Shown here: one piece after another, positions 36,232 through 47,800 of the stretch
How positions within the stretch are numbered: the first letter of the stretch is position 1
Layout: each line of letters opens with the position of its first letter
From: Tieghemostelium lacteum
Taxonomy: Eukaryota > Evosea > Eumycetozoa > Dictyosteliales > Raperosteliaceae
Assembly (NCBI GenBank): GCA_001606155.1
Contig: LODT01000021.1
Location: 1 to 64,000, forward strand
DNA length: 64,000 nucleotides
Reading direction: 5' to 3'
The notes under the pieces: model-generated
What the model saw: the letters and a program-made list of their open reading frames with translations, nothing else
What the model was told of the DNA's origin: nothing
Database searches by the model: none
Translations under genes and position numbers: made by a program

Positions 36232-38060
36232 TCTCGATCAAAAAAATAAATATCAAATTTTTTTATAATATTTAATCTCGATTTGTATCATCTTTATAAA
36301 TTAAAAACATTACGCAATACGAAAAATCATTGAAATAAAGGACTAAGATTTTACTTGAAAAAATGTTAATCCAAAAGATAATTTAGAAAATGAATATATC
36401 TTCACAGAAATTGAAAAAATAAAAAGAGAGAAAAACTATTGTGGAAGGTGAAGGTAACATTGTTTAATTGGTTGAACGGAAAAAAGAATCATTGGTTACA
36501 ACTGAATATTTTTTATTTACGATTTCAGTTTCAAAGATTTTTGGAAATCATTTATAATGTTATTGTCCTTATAGTTTATTTCTTCAATCATACCTCGATG
36601 AGGTGAGATACAAGTTATTCCTTGACAATGAAGATTGAAATGTGTTGAGATCTACTTATTAATACTCCAAGTAAATATTAAAATATTATTTTCTAGGTAT
36701 TCATGTTTAGAGTTGGGAGTTTTAGAAGTTGTATGATTGTGTGTGGTAAAAACCTTAAATAAATTAAACCTTCAACCAATAAATAGAGGATTATAATTTC
36801 TTTAGAAATATTAAATTAAAGTCAAATTTTATTTATTTCAAAAACATGATATCTCTCCAATAGGGAGTTTAGTTCTTTTATCTATTATGTTATCGCAGAA
36901 GAAAAAAGCTTTTCTACACACCAAAGATAGTGGTACAGTGTGTGACCACTAAACGAGTGAACCGAAAAAACTATATTATAAAATAAAAATTTTTAAATAG
37001 TGTTTGAAGTTTAGTAATTGTTTTATGAGTATGACAATTATTTTAAGAGAGTCTGCACTTTTAATTCTTATTTTAAAACGATGATTATTTAATTTATATA
37101 CTAAAGTATTTATATTAATTGCGTAAAGATTCATATATATGGCATCTTCCCGGAGTTTCTCTAGCTTATTTATTCGTTTCTTCTTTACGAATTCTTCCTG
37201 CTAAATCTCGGAGAAATCTTCTGGAGTCGTTTTCTCAATAGTATTGTGTGTTTCTTTCCTTACAATTCTTAATCGATCCCAAAAGGTTTACCTAATAGAT
37301 AAACCTTAGCAGGTATACCTGAGTTGATATTTGATTTCAATAGTGTACAGAATATTTCTATATTCACATATTTGCTTTTTTTATAGTTAAAAGTAAATGG
37401 TACATTAGTGTTTCTGAAAGAAGGGGTATAGAACAAAGTGAATTATTACCATTTAAGTATTTATTGAAGTATTTGCACCCTTTTTTGATTTTTTTTTAAT
37501 CCAGAATTACAATAAGGTATTGAATTCCTTTAATTATTAAAAAGTAAAATAAATTTTAATAAAATGGAAATAATAATATTAAAAACAAGTTATAGAAGTG
37601 ACTTATTTACAGTTACCATTGATTCTTCTAAAGTTTGTAGAACAACTATATGGCCCTATCCAGATACCCTAAGTGACATCTCACCTGTAGTCTAGTGGAA
37701 TATAAGAAAAGAATAATAATAGTATAAATCGATTTAAAATAATTTATTTTAATATTTTAAAGATTTAATTATTTTATTTTTTACAAATGTAACATATTTG
37801 TTCTTGCCGTTATTTGAAAAGTTTTTTATTGCCCACTAAAACATGCACTAGTTCTAGCATGGCAACTGTAAAAACTATTATTCATGTTTAAATAGGAGGT
37901 GCAGTTTTGAATATTTTTATCCATAAAAGGGTGGTTAAGTGAATTTGGAAATTGTAAAATAAATAAAATTAAAAAATATTTATTCAATTTCATTTATTTC
38001 ATACATGTCAACATTTATCACAATCATTCATAAGAAAAAGAAGCATCTCAAGTTAGTAAA
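36232..38060. other. Long gene-poor stretch with unidentified non-AT patches
   Basis: No intact gene. Three patches have more G/C than spacer. The first is 37137-37340, whose minus strand reads INSGIPAKVYLLGKPFGID before a stop and then has further interrupted frames. The second is 37640-37700 (CCAGATACCCTAAGTGAC). The third is 37805-37880. They look like eroded coding DNA, but I cannot name a family. The stretch together with the pseudogene and repeat pieces that follow forms a 3.6-kb region without a working gene. Confidence 0.4.
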
Positions 38061-39101
38061 GATACTTGAAATCCACCATTCATCTTCCAATTACCAATCG
38101 AAGAGGGTCGTAAGACACTAGAGATACTCTAAGATTCACCTGTTGACAAATGTCCTGCTACTATTGAAGACAGAAAATTTGAATTTCCAAAAGAGTTGAA
38201 TTGCATCAATGTTAAATTCTATCGTCCTGAGAGCCATAAGAAAGGCACCAAGATGGGTATGGTATTCTACATCCACGGTGCTGGATGGGCATTTGGAAGT
38301 GCACATTCTCATGACAAGTTAATTCGTAGTGTTCCTAACGGGTTACGGGTTACGACAGTTAAAACGGGAAACGGGTTTTAACGGTACCGTCCTGTTATTT
38401 TAAATTTGATAAGGCCAACGGGTTTTTTCAATAAATAAATAATTATAATTATTAAAATTAATTTAACACTATAAAATTTTTGAATTAGTGTTCAATTTAC
38501 AATGTGTTTGAAATAGTGTTGATAGATATTCAAAATTCAATTATTAACAGCCGCCAATTAATAAATGTTAAAAATCCGGATTATATAAAGAAATCATTAA
38601 ATCAATTAAAAAACTGTTAATTCTAAGGATATAAATTGGAGAATAATATTCAATTTTTATCAATAAAATATTTAAATAAAAATGTCAGATATAGATTTTG
38701 GAAAGAGTCTTTTCCTTTGGAACTGATCTAATCCAAGCAAAAAGAAACAAATTATCCAAGGAGACTATTTCAAAATCCTTTTGTATCAAATATTGGAGTA
38801 AAAATATACAAGCAATTAGTTAAATATAATCTTTATTTATTTTTATTGTACAAGTTAACAAATCTGATCTATATATATTTAATAAGAAATTGAAAAATAA
38901 CGACGTTAACGGGACCGTTCCGTAAGCCGTCCTGTTATTTAATAATCTTAACGGCAACGGGGCCGTTAGGAACACTAGTTAATTCGTGAGATTTGTCAGA
39001 GAACAAATTGTGTGGTTGTAATCCCTGAGTATACAAGATCTCCAGAGGTAATTTTAAATAAAGATTTCCCTATCGAACATTTTCATGATTTAAAGTCATA
39101 A
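38061..39101 (+). pseudogene. Alpha/beta-hydrolase (arylacetamide-deacetylase/HSL type) pseudogene split by a transposon
   Basis: Reading frame pieces on both sides of an inserted element make one protein stretch: PPFIFQLPIEEGRKTLEIL, a stop, DSPVDKCPATIEDRKFEF, then NVKFYRPES and MGMVFYIHGAGWAFGSAHSH before the insert. After it come LIREICQRTNCVVVIPEYTR and SPEV. HGAGW is the oxyanion-hole motif (HGGGW) of the alpha/beta-hydrolase fold-3 family, and VVVIPEYTRSPE matches the strand after it. The insert (38328-38976) falls between KL and IRE of this frame. The catalytic GxSxG region and the rest are missing, and one in-frame stop lies at 38130-38132, so the gene is dead. It is presumably a decayed duplicate of a gene elsewhere. 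Confidence 0.8.
38328..38976. mobile_element. Non-autonomous DNA transposon with 14-bp TIRs and 11-bp target duplication
   Basis: The element is 649 bp. Its ends AGTGTTCCTAACGG and CCGTTAGGAACACT are perfect 14-bp inverted repeats, and it is flanked by exact direct copies of AGTTAATTCGT at 38317-38327 and 38977-38987. Both subterminal regions are rich in AACGG/CCGTT units, and both hold CCGTCCTGTTATTT in the same orientation. Such terminal AACGGG-rich ends and a short internal frame reading MSDIDFGKSLFLWN, stop, SNPSKKKQ (from 38682), which has a faint BED-finger look, suggest a hAT relative. However hAT elements normally duplicate 8 bp; 11 bp is more like Mutator elements, whose TIRs are usually much longer. 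It carries no transposase, so it must be moved in trans or is dead. Confidence 0.85.
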
Positions 39102-39276
39102 AACAAATTTGGACTAATGATTTTTAATTTCTTTAAAGAAGGGAAATATTATAAAGGTATTTCTATTTAAATATTCATTATAAAACTTATTAATATAATG
39201 GATAGTTAAATTGATCATTCTTTTATTTTGTATTTCAAAGATAAGATTGAAATCCTTCGGAACTATTGAAGGAGCT

Positions 39277-39402
39277 GTAATGAAAGTGAAAGAAACCAGA
39301 TGGTCTTATGATTAGGAGAAGAGGCATAAGAGGATGATACCAAGTATCCGATTAATCCCTTTTGCGTAGTGGTTATACATCTCCCTTTCTTAAAAATATA
39401 AA
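39277..39402 (-). repeat. Solo repeat module with tRNA-like A-box
   Basis: This is the most complete copy of the module seen in the two repeat islands, about 125 bp from GTAATGAAAGTGAAAG to CATCTCCCTTTCTTA on the plus strand. Its last 45 bases on the plus strand, CCCTTTTGCGTAGTGGTTAT followed by ACATCTCCCTTTCTTA, resemble the 5' half of a tRNA: the A-box consensus TGGCNNAGTGG is matched but for one base. No B-box or 3' half follows. No opposite partner copy was found nearby, so this one is solo. Confidence 0.6.
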
Positions 39403-39603
39403 TACAATAAATTAAAGGTATTAATCCTTGTTATACTGTAGAAGTGAAAATACTTTCTTTTAAATTAATTTTAAAATTATTCAAAAGTTGAATTAATATA
39501 TATAAAGTGAAAAATATTATAATTTGCAAAGACTTCAATAAAGTGAATACACAAAAAGTTATTTTTTCTTTGGGTATGATAGATATAACATTCTTTCTAT
39601 TAA

Positions 39604-39731
39604 AAGCACAGTCAAATATTATAAATTCAAAGATATTGACGGAATCCTTCTTTAATACTCAACATCTACAACAGCAAATATCACATCATCAACATAATTG
39701 CAAATACCTTCATCAAGACAAACATGAATAA
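39604..39731 (+). mobile_element. LINE scrap, copy C
   Basis: About 128 bp match the middle of the LINE coding part seen at 52590-52710 and 3990-4200 (complement), including TACTCAACATCTACAACAGC. It has no tail and no open frame of use; a 74-codon frame across it starts outside the match. Confidence 0.65.
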
Positions 39732-39881
39732 CACCTTAAAAAAGAAGTTTATCTCAAAAATTTAAAATAAATCATTAAAAGTAATAACAATATTGGTTAA
39801 AAAAAATAACAAACGACAAGGTGTATATTTTTATTTTTTTGTTACTTTTATTTATTGATTTATGTAAATATTTATATTTAA

Positions 39882-42800
39882 TTAATTATTATTATTATTT
39901 TGTTGAATTTCATTATCCCAGAATTGTAAAGTTTCAATAATGTGTTTGATGGATTTTGAACGAACTTTTGCTACATCTTCCCACAAAACATTTAAAGGTA
40001 CACCTACTCCCCAAGAAGAAGTCAAGAAATAACGTGCATTTGCTTCTTGATCTTCCGAAGAGAGACCAGTAGCAACCAATTGTCTATCTATTACACATCT
40101 ATTGTCAATTGATTGAATGAGTTCTAAAAAGAAAAGAGAGTCTTGAAGGAATTGATCTTTAAATGACTGAATATTTTTGACTTTCTTATTCACAACTTTA
40201 CTGTTTGCCCATTTCAAAGCCATAGCTTGGTGAGCGGTTACAGAGTCAATGGTTGATCTCTCACCCAGCAGTGAACGTCTAATCTGATTGAGAATAGCTC
40301 TATTTGCTCTAATGTCACCATTTACCAAATCAGTACCAGCAATACCAGCCAAAGGTAATTTTAGATTACGACATATGTCCATTGTATAATTACATAATTC
40401 AACCATTTTGAAAACAGAGGTTGGGTTAGTTTTGATTCTCTTTGCATCAACAGTATTGGCTGGTGCAATTTTTTCAAAAATCTTTAAGAATACATAACCA
40501 GATTTAAAATCATCTAGTAAATTGGAAACTGTATCAACACCTTCCATTTGTAAAGAATTAATCCATTGTAGAAGTTCAGTGTCATTGTTACCTTGATCTT
40601 TAGATTTTTGAACTTGATCATCTAGCTCCTCTACATCTTTTCTCAATTCGTAGTTTGGTAGACAATGGCAGACTCTCATGATATCGGCAACAAATAACAT
40701 GTTCAGTTTACTGTTTTCAGATTCTACAATATCTCTTGATGTCAATAATGGCATACAACCAATCTTGGAAGCCATATCCAAAACCATTTCTGCTCTCTTC
40801 TCCCAATCTGGTTCTTTGAGAATTTCAGCTTTTCTACTTACCTGTGGGGCAATACGATCAAACAAGTAGGCATAGTTTTCACAATCTTCAACATCATCAG
40901 TAAAGTTATTAATAGATCTATTGGTTGGACCTTTTCTAAGGTGGTAATTGAACCAACGTAGCATAATCTTTTCTTTATCCAAAGATCTAAAGGCATTTCT
41001 GGTTTCAGCTCTAGCCAAATTAAACAAGTGTCTGTTTTTGTTTGGATCAGCAGATTGTAAGAGACAAGTTTCAACAATGGACCAAATTAAATTATGTAAT
41101 GAAGTGGAATTTAGAGTCTGAATGGTTTTGTAGGTCTCTTGATGATCAGCACCCAAAGCTTTGGAGGCATTTAATGCAATATAGAGATTCTTTGAGATAT
41201 TTCCAACTGAGGTATCAGTTTTTTTGGTCTTATCGATAACTCTTTCATCAATGGTACCTGGATAAACCTTATTAATGAGATAACATAGAATTCTACCATC
41301 CAATAATGATGGAATTAATTCGTGAGGATCAGATGGAATGTGAATATCCATAGATTTAATTGCAGTACCCATGGTAGATACCAAGTGACCAATATATTTG
41401 GTGGCAAAACCTCTCTTTTGTACAACTTGAGTTTGGAAGTCCTCTTGCCATTGTCCACCAACTTCTTCATATATGGTCAATAATACACCCAATTGTACTT
41501 GAGGGTCAGTATTGAGTACATGTTCAACTTGTACAGTGGAAACACCAAGTCTTTGTAAAGTTTCAACAATCAGCTCTGCTTTAGCTTGAATGGTAGTACA
41601 CTTTTGATAGGCTTGGACAGAGAACTCTGTTGGTTCTAATTTATGTAGGAGATTAGCATACATTTCAACGTTTGCCTCTACAGATTTTAGATCTTTAATT
41701 GGTACAAAGACTGGTGCACCATATAATTGAGCTTGTTGGGCTTGTTCAGCTGATAGTAAGTTAAACGAAGTACTATTGGAATTTTGAATAGAATGGTATT
41801 GACTACCTTGAGTTGCAATATTAGAAGTGCCATGACTGAAAAGTACTTGACCACCACCTTGGACAGCTTGCATATTAAATTGTTGGCCATTAACTGATAA
41901 TCCCATACCAGAGGTAGCTGTTTGGCCAGATGCACCAGTAGCATTATTGGCAGCAGCAGGTGATCTACCCGAAATGATGTAATTTGCCCATGACAATAAT
42001 AAATTCTCTGGAGAGGATAATGAAGATTCAGAGAGTAATAGCTTAAGATCTGGTGTTTCAGCTTCAACAGCCTCTAGACGTGCATGTAATGAACGTAATT
42101 TCTTTGCAGCCAATTGTTCCTTTTCTTTTTCTTCCTCTTCTCTTTCAAATTCCTCAAGGTCAACCTCTTCTTCTTCCTCTTGTTGTTTGAGTAATTCTTC
42201 CTGTCTTTGTCTTTCTTCTTCTTCTTGTTCCTTGATCTTCCTTTCTTTTTCCTCTTTAATTTTTTCTTGTTCTTCTTGGTAGATTCTCTCTTGCTCAATA
42301 CGTTCTTGCTCAATACGTTCTTGTCTCTCTTTTTCTTCTCTCTCTTGTTCAATACGCTCTTGTTCAATACGTTCTTGTCTTTCTTTTTCCTCTCTTTCTT
42401 GTCTTTCCAATTCTTCTTGTTTTTCTTTGGCAAGACGTTCTTGCTCCAATTGTATTCTTTCTCTTTCCTGTTGCAATTGTCTTTCCTCCTCTTCCAATTT
42501 CTTTTGTAATTCAATTTTCTCTTGTTCAAGACGTTCTTGTTCTTCACGAATTTTAATTCTTTCCTCTTGGTCTAATTCCATTTGAATCATTAATTCCTCC
42601 AAACGTCTATCCTCTTCAATTTGGTCTTGAAGTTGTTTTTGTTTTTCCAACTCCAATTGTTGTTGTTTTTGGATGAATTCTTCTTGTTGTTTTTGGAGTA
42701 ATTCTTGCTCTTCCTTGATCTTCTTCTCTCTTTCCAATCTCTCGAGTTCTTGTCTTTCCTCTTCCTCTTTGATTTTTCTTTCTCTCTCTAATCTCTCGAG

Positions 42801-44105
42801 TTCTTGTTTTTCCTCTTCCTCTCTAATCTTTTTCTCTCTTTCTAATCTCTCTTGTTCGAGACGTTCTTGTCTTTGGATTTCCTCTTTTCTTACTCTTTCT
42901 TCTTCCTCTTGTTGTTTTTTCTCTTTTTCCTCCTTAGCAAGACGTTCTCTTTCCATTTGTTCTTCTTTTTGTTTTACGTCAATAACCTCATCATCACTGT
43001 CGTCATCGTATTCACCATCTTTAATGACAAGGGACATTCTATTTCCACCTGCTCCCAATTGTAATTTTCTTTGTGCAACTCCAAAAAAGTGTGTTTCATA
43101 GGCAAACATTCTTCTAGAGAAATCTAAAGTTTCAATCCATTTCTTTAGTTCAGAACTGTTGTTGGCTAACATTATAAATGTTCTAGCTGGAGTTTCAATT
43201 TCAAAACATAACTATATTTTTAAAAATTATTAATATCTTCTACTATACTAATATCTAATATAGTTTGTTTGTGTTGAAATACTTACTTTTGAATATTTAG
43301 TTGGTATATCAGTGACATCACGAGCAGGACGTACAGCTTGAACAGTTTTCATTAAAATACAACCCATTTCTTGACCTACATTTTTAGCTTTAAAGTATAG
43401 TAACTTATTCTTTTTCAAAACGTACCAACGCTTATTCCAATTTTTGATACCTTTAATGAGACCACCACCTCTTTTTCTCATTAGCCAACCCTCAAAAAAG
43501 GGAACTTTTACAAAGAGATTAATGTCATTTTTTGAGGTTCTCAATAGACCAGTTGTACATTCACCCACATAACCTTGTTCTCTAATGGTCATATCACCAC
43601 TGAGTACTTCAACTTCATCTACATTCATTGCATAGAGTGCATCTTCAGTGATGGCTGAATTGACAGGTACTTGTTGAGAAATTACCTTAATGGCATCGCA
43701 TACATTCATTGTATCATCAACCATAACAGTTTTGTATTGGTTATCACCTTTGGCAACTTTTATTGGTCTATAACGTTTTTTGAATTCTACAAATTCCATT
43801 AGTGGTTGTGGTTGTTCAGTGCTTGATCCTTTTTTTTGGTTGTTGTTGTTATTGTTGACATAGTCATGCTTTTCATTTTCGCCTTCGAGACCATAAAAAT
43901 CTAATGGATAATCATCTCTGAACCAAATACCATTTTGATCATCTTTTGGTGGTAAAAAGAGACCATATTGTTCTGGATCTACATCTAATTCTTTAGAAAT
44001 AAATAATCTGGCTTCTTTTACTGTCTTTTTTGGGAAAAATTGAAACTTTTTGAAGACTTTTTTATCAACGAGTCTAACTTTTAATGTAATTAAATCTCCT
44101 GACAT
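39882..44105 (-). CDS. Talin-F0F1 / PH / coiled-coil / four-CH-domain actin-binding protein (fimbrin-like)
   Basis: Two exons, 44105-43287 and 43211-39882, joined at a phase-0 intron of 75 bp, give 1382 residues. Residues 1-190 look like the talin head F0-F1 pair (PKDDQNGIWFRDDYPLDFYG; RYRPIKVAKG; KTVMVDDTMNVCDAI). A PH domain follows at about 203-303 (EGWLMRKRGGGLIKGIKNWN, KRWYVLKKNKLLYF) and the intron splits it cleanly. Residues about 325-660 are an almost pure Glu/Arg/Gln/Lys coiled coil with repeats such as QERIEQERIEQER. From about 870 to the end come four calponin-homology domains in the fimbrin/plastin order (LLDGRILCYLINKVYPGTID; NCENYAYLF-like DCENYAYLFDRIAP). It should bind and bundle F-actin near membranes; in talin F0 binds Rap1 GTPase. 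No EF-hands are seen. Relation to dictyostelid fimbrins B-D is probable. Confidence 0.9.
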
Positions 44106-44898
44106 TGTATTTAATATTATCTATTTTACTTTCTTCTCTTACTAGAGTTTAAATTTTTGTATTATTATTATTGTTATGCTATGTTGTTTTTTATGTCTAA
44201 TATTACAATCTATTTAAAAAAAACAATAAGTTTGACGAAGAAGTTAGATGATTTGACTTTTTTTTGTAGAAAGATATAGAGATAAATTAAATGTGTGTTT
44301 ATGTTAGAATAGATCTATTCTATCAACTTGAACTAGATTATTTTTTTTTTTTAAATAATTTGGTGTTGGCATTTTTCAATTGAAAGCACACACACAACCA
44401 CTCCCTCTCACCCATTTTTAACTTTATTCTTTGCTATAACGTCATTACCAATCAAATTACTTACATCAATCTTATCATAAAAAATAAAATAATATTTGAT
44501 AGGATTATATATACAACTAAAATTTGATAGTCATAGAATGGATTAATCCCTTATTGTTGTATTGATAATTTTAAAAAAAAAAAAAAACAGATTTTTTAAA
44601 AAAACAAAATTTTAGATTTTTTGAACATTTTTATAGATGGAGCTCCGAACCCACAAGTGTGGTGGTCCAAGCATATCCAAAATTAATTCAAATTAATTTA
44701 TTTTAAAAATACAATATTATTGATAATAATTTTATAACGGTTATCTCAAAAGATAAATGAAGTAATGTTTATCTATGATAGAAAAATATTTTCACATTTT
44801 TTATTTTAATACTATCTTTCTAAAACTAATAAATTTCCAAAAAAAAAAAAACCACCATTTTAGATTTGGAAAGATATTTTTTTATTTTTTTAATAAGA
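44106..44898. other. Intergenic, nothing identified
   Basis: The 793 bp between the 5' end of the talin/fimbrin-like gene and the 3' end of the glucan enzyme are poly-A/T. One less AT-rich patch (44636-44680, GGAGCTCCGAACCCACAAGT) holds two small palindromes, GGAGCTCC and CCACA..TGTGG, and could fold, but it is not a tRNA. Confidence 0.45.
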
Positions 44899-47800
44899 TT
44901 ATTTTGAAGAGACAGAAGTGTTGGATAATGATGATGATGATGATGATGATTGATTAATTAATTCTTCAGAATAATTATCTACCATTGATTTTGGGCAAAA
45001 TATTGATCTTCTCATACGACTAAATTCTTTTGCCCAGGCTTCAGCAACTACTGACATATCCAAAACGGATTCTTTGGATCTTTGACGAATCTTTGAGTAG
45101 TGATGTGAACTTTGATAGATACTGAAAGCTCTGTGAACAGCTTGTACATAGTCAGTATGTCTATGAGCTTCAAAAGTGAAACCATTACCAGTCTCATCAG
45201 TTTGATTGTATTCAAATACAGTATCTTTAAGACCACCTGTTTTGAAAGCAATAACAGGTGTACCAGCTACAAAATATTCTTGTTGTACTACACCACTTGG
45301 TTCAAAGAGTGATGGCATAAGTCCAAAATCAGAACCTAAATTGACTAGTGGACCATCAACAAAGAATGAATCTGGATCAGCCCAGAATGATTGAGGGAAT
45401 TGTTTGGAGAGTGCTTGCATTGACCATGCACAACTTGATGCATATGGATCTTTCATATTTGCCATACCACCTATGAGTATTTGAATTTTACCTTGATAGT
45501 GACTAATGAGTTCTCTAACAGCATTGAGAATCAAATGTACACCCTTTTGTAATACAATTCTACCTACAAATGAGAATACTGGTATACTTTCATCTACAAC
45601 ATTAAAGTATTTTGCTTGTAGAGCTGCTTTTGCTTCGTTGTGAGAAGGTGCAACTTTTTCCATTAATTGTTGACGATCACGTACTCTGATACCATTACTA
45701 TGTGCAAATGCTTGTGGGAATCTATGTAATAGATTAGCCAAATGACTGGTTCTTAAGAGATCATATAGATAGGATTTAGATACTGTACCCCAATTGTTAC
45801 TGGTTAGTAATGCACATCTACTGGCATTTAGACATAATTGATTGCAATATGGGTCAACAATGAGATCTCTATGTAAATGATGAATCCAAGAGAGATCATC
45901 AACACCACCATCTGGATAGATTCTACCTTGATATGCTTCTTCAAGATTATGTACCAAATGGAAAAAGGTAGTACCATTAAAAGTAGTACCAAACGCACCA
46001 CTTTTTGCATAACCAGGGACTAAACCACAGAACCAATCATTGGTGACAATTACTGATGGCAAAAGTCTAATTTGACAGAGAAGTTCGAGTGATGCCTTAG
46101 CGAACAGTACAATAGTTTTTAGTTGATGTATTGGTGATCCAGAGTTATATGGTGTTGGGAAATACTCAAAATGATGTAAAAAGTGTAAATGAATACCTTT
46201 ATCAAGACCCTCATGAACACCAACTTCAACACGATCAGGACCAACATAGGTAATAACATTTCTTTGCCATTTGATACCTTCTTCTTTCTCTAGATATCCA
46301 GTTCTACCGCCTTTACCATAATTGTAATATGGCGATATAATATGTACTTCACAACCTAGTACTTGTAGTGATCTAGTAAGTTCATCTAACATTACACCTA
46401 CACCACCAACAGTAGAGAATCTACCAATTTCAGGTGTAATAAATACAATTGGGCCGAGCACATTATGTTGTATAGTTTCTTTACAAATCTTTTGAATTCT
46501 AGAACTGGAGGTACTTCTATTAGCCAATACAGCAAGATAAGAAAGAATCTTGTAGCCATCAAAAGTCTTGGTCAAATGATAGAGAACAGATTGAATAAAG
46601 TTACTAAATGATTTTTCAGTGTTTCCAGAGAGATTAGAGAGAATATTCTCAAGAGCTTTAGCAAATGCATCAATACCAGTTTGAATAGAGTTCTTAATCA
46701 TTGAGTATATTAGATTATGTGACGGATCAACATCATCTGCTAACAGCTGTTTAAGTCTGGTTATAGAGTGTTCATAGAGTACTCTAACTGCAGCTGGTGA
46801 TGATACTTGATGATAGATACCCCAACAAATGGAGCTGAATCCAGGTACTTGAACAAAATGTTTCTCATATAAAAGTTCAGTCAATGAAAGATATTGTGGT
46901 GGATTTGATGGATTAATGAGATCAACCATACGATATATACTATCTGATGTTGATATCTTTGCTAATGGAGAGCAATCAACATAGAATTCAGTATCATGAT
47001 TTTCAAAATTAATTGCAATGATGGCAACTTCATCATGAGAGAATCTTGCAAATCCAAATACTCTATCATGCCAACCAGATTGATGGTAACATAGTAATGG
47101 TATCATACCACCTCTACGCAAGAGTGAATGATTCTTTCTTAATGTTACACGATGTTGATAGTGACCTTTAATCTGTGGATATTGTAGTTGATAGGGTGTA
47201 GATGACATGCCAACTTTTACACGACTGGTATGAATATCAACATGGTAATACCAACCCATTTGTTCACCAATATAGGTAATTGGAATCTCAGGTAGGAAGT
47301 ACAACATATCAACAGCAGCCCATGCACCAGCGTTATAGATTTGTAATGGATATGGAGAATGATGGGTACTCGATGGGAATAAGATTATAGAATTCTGTGG
47401 ATAAGTTGTCATTCTCATTTCATAGTAGTCATAGAGAGCTTTAACATTTTGTCTCTGTCTGAGATCAAATACAATACCATCTTTACTAATACCTTTATCA
47501 AATACCTGTGCCAATGCTTTTGGAATTGCTGAACAATAAGGAACTAAACCACTGATAATACTATGTAATTCTCTCTCCCAATAGACTTCGGCAATGAATA
47601 CAAATTGTGGATATTTGTGCCATACCTCTCTTGTCATTTTTATAAATAGTGGATTTGGATAGAATGGAGATGAGTGTTTTGGTGATGGTGGTGTTGTACC
47701 CCAATAGCCAAAGTTCTTTCCTTCTTCAGTTGGTTTCATAACAATTTCACCTTCAAAAATCTGTTGATTGGTGTAATGTGGTAGATCATCACTATCTAAT

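Noticed and set aside
37670-37700. GTAGTCTAGTGG considered as a tRNA gene A-box
   Set aside because: No D-loop continuation, no anticodon arm and no B-box follow within 90 bp.
42074-43101. Long frames on both strands across the fimbrin-like coiled coil (Lys- or Phe/Ser-rich)
   Set aside because: They are mirror frames of the Glu/Arg/Gln codon repeat; the minus-strand frame in phase with the PH and CH domains is the real one.
44636-44680. Palindromic G/C patch considered as a tRNA or snRNA gene
   Set aside because: Does not fold into a cloverleaf and has no B-box or recognised snRNA motif.
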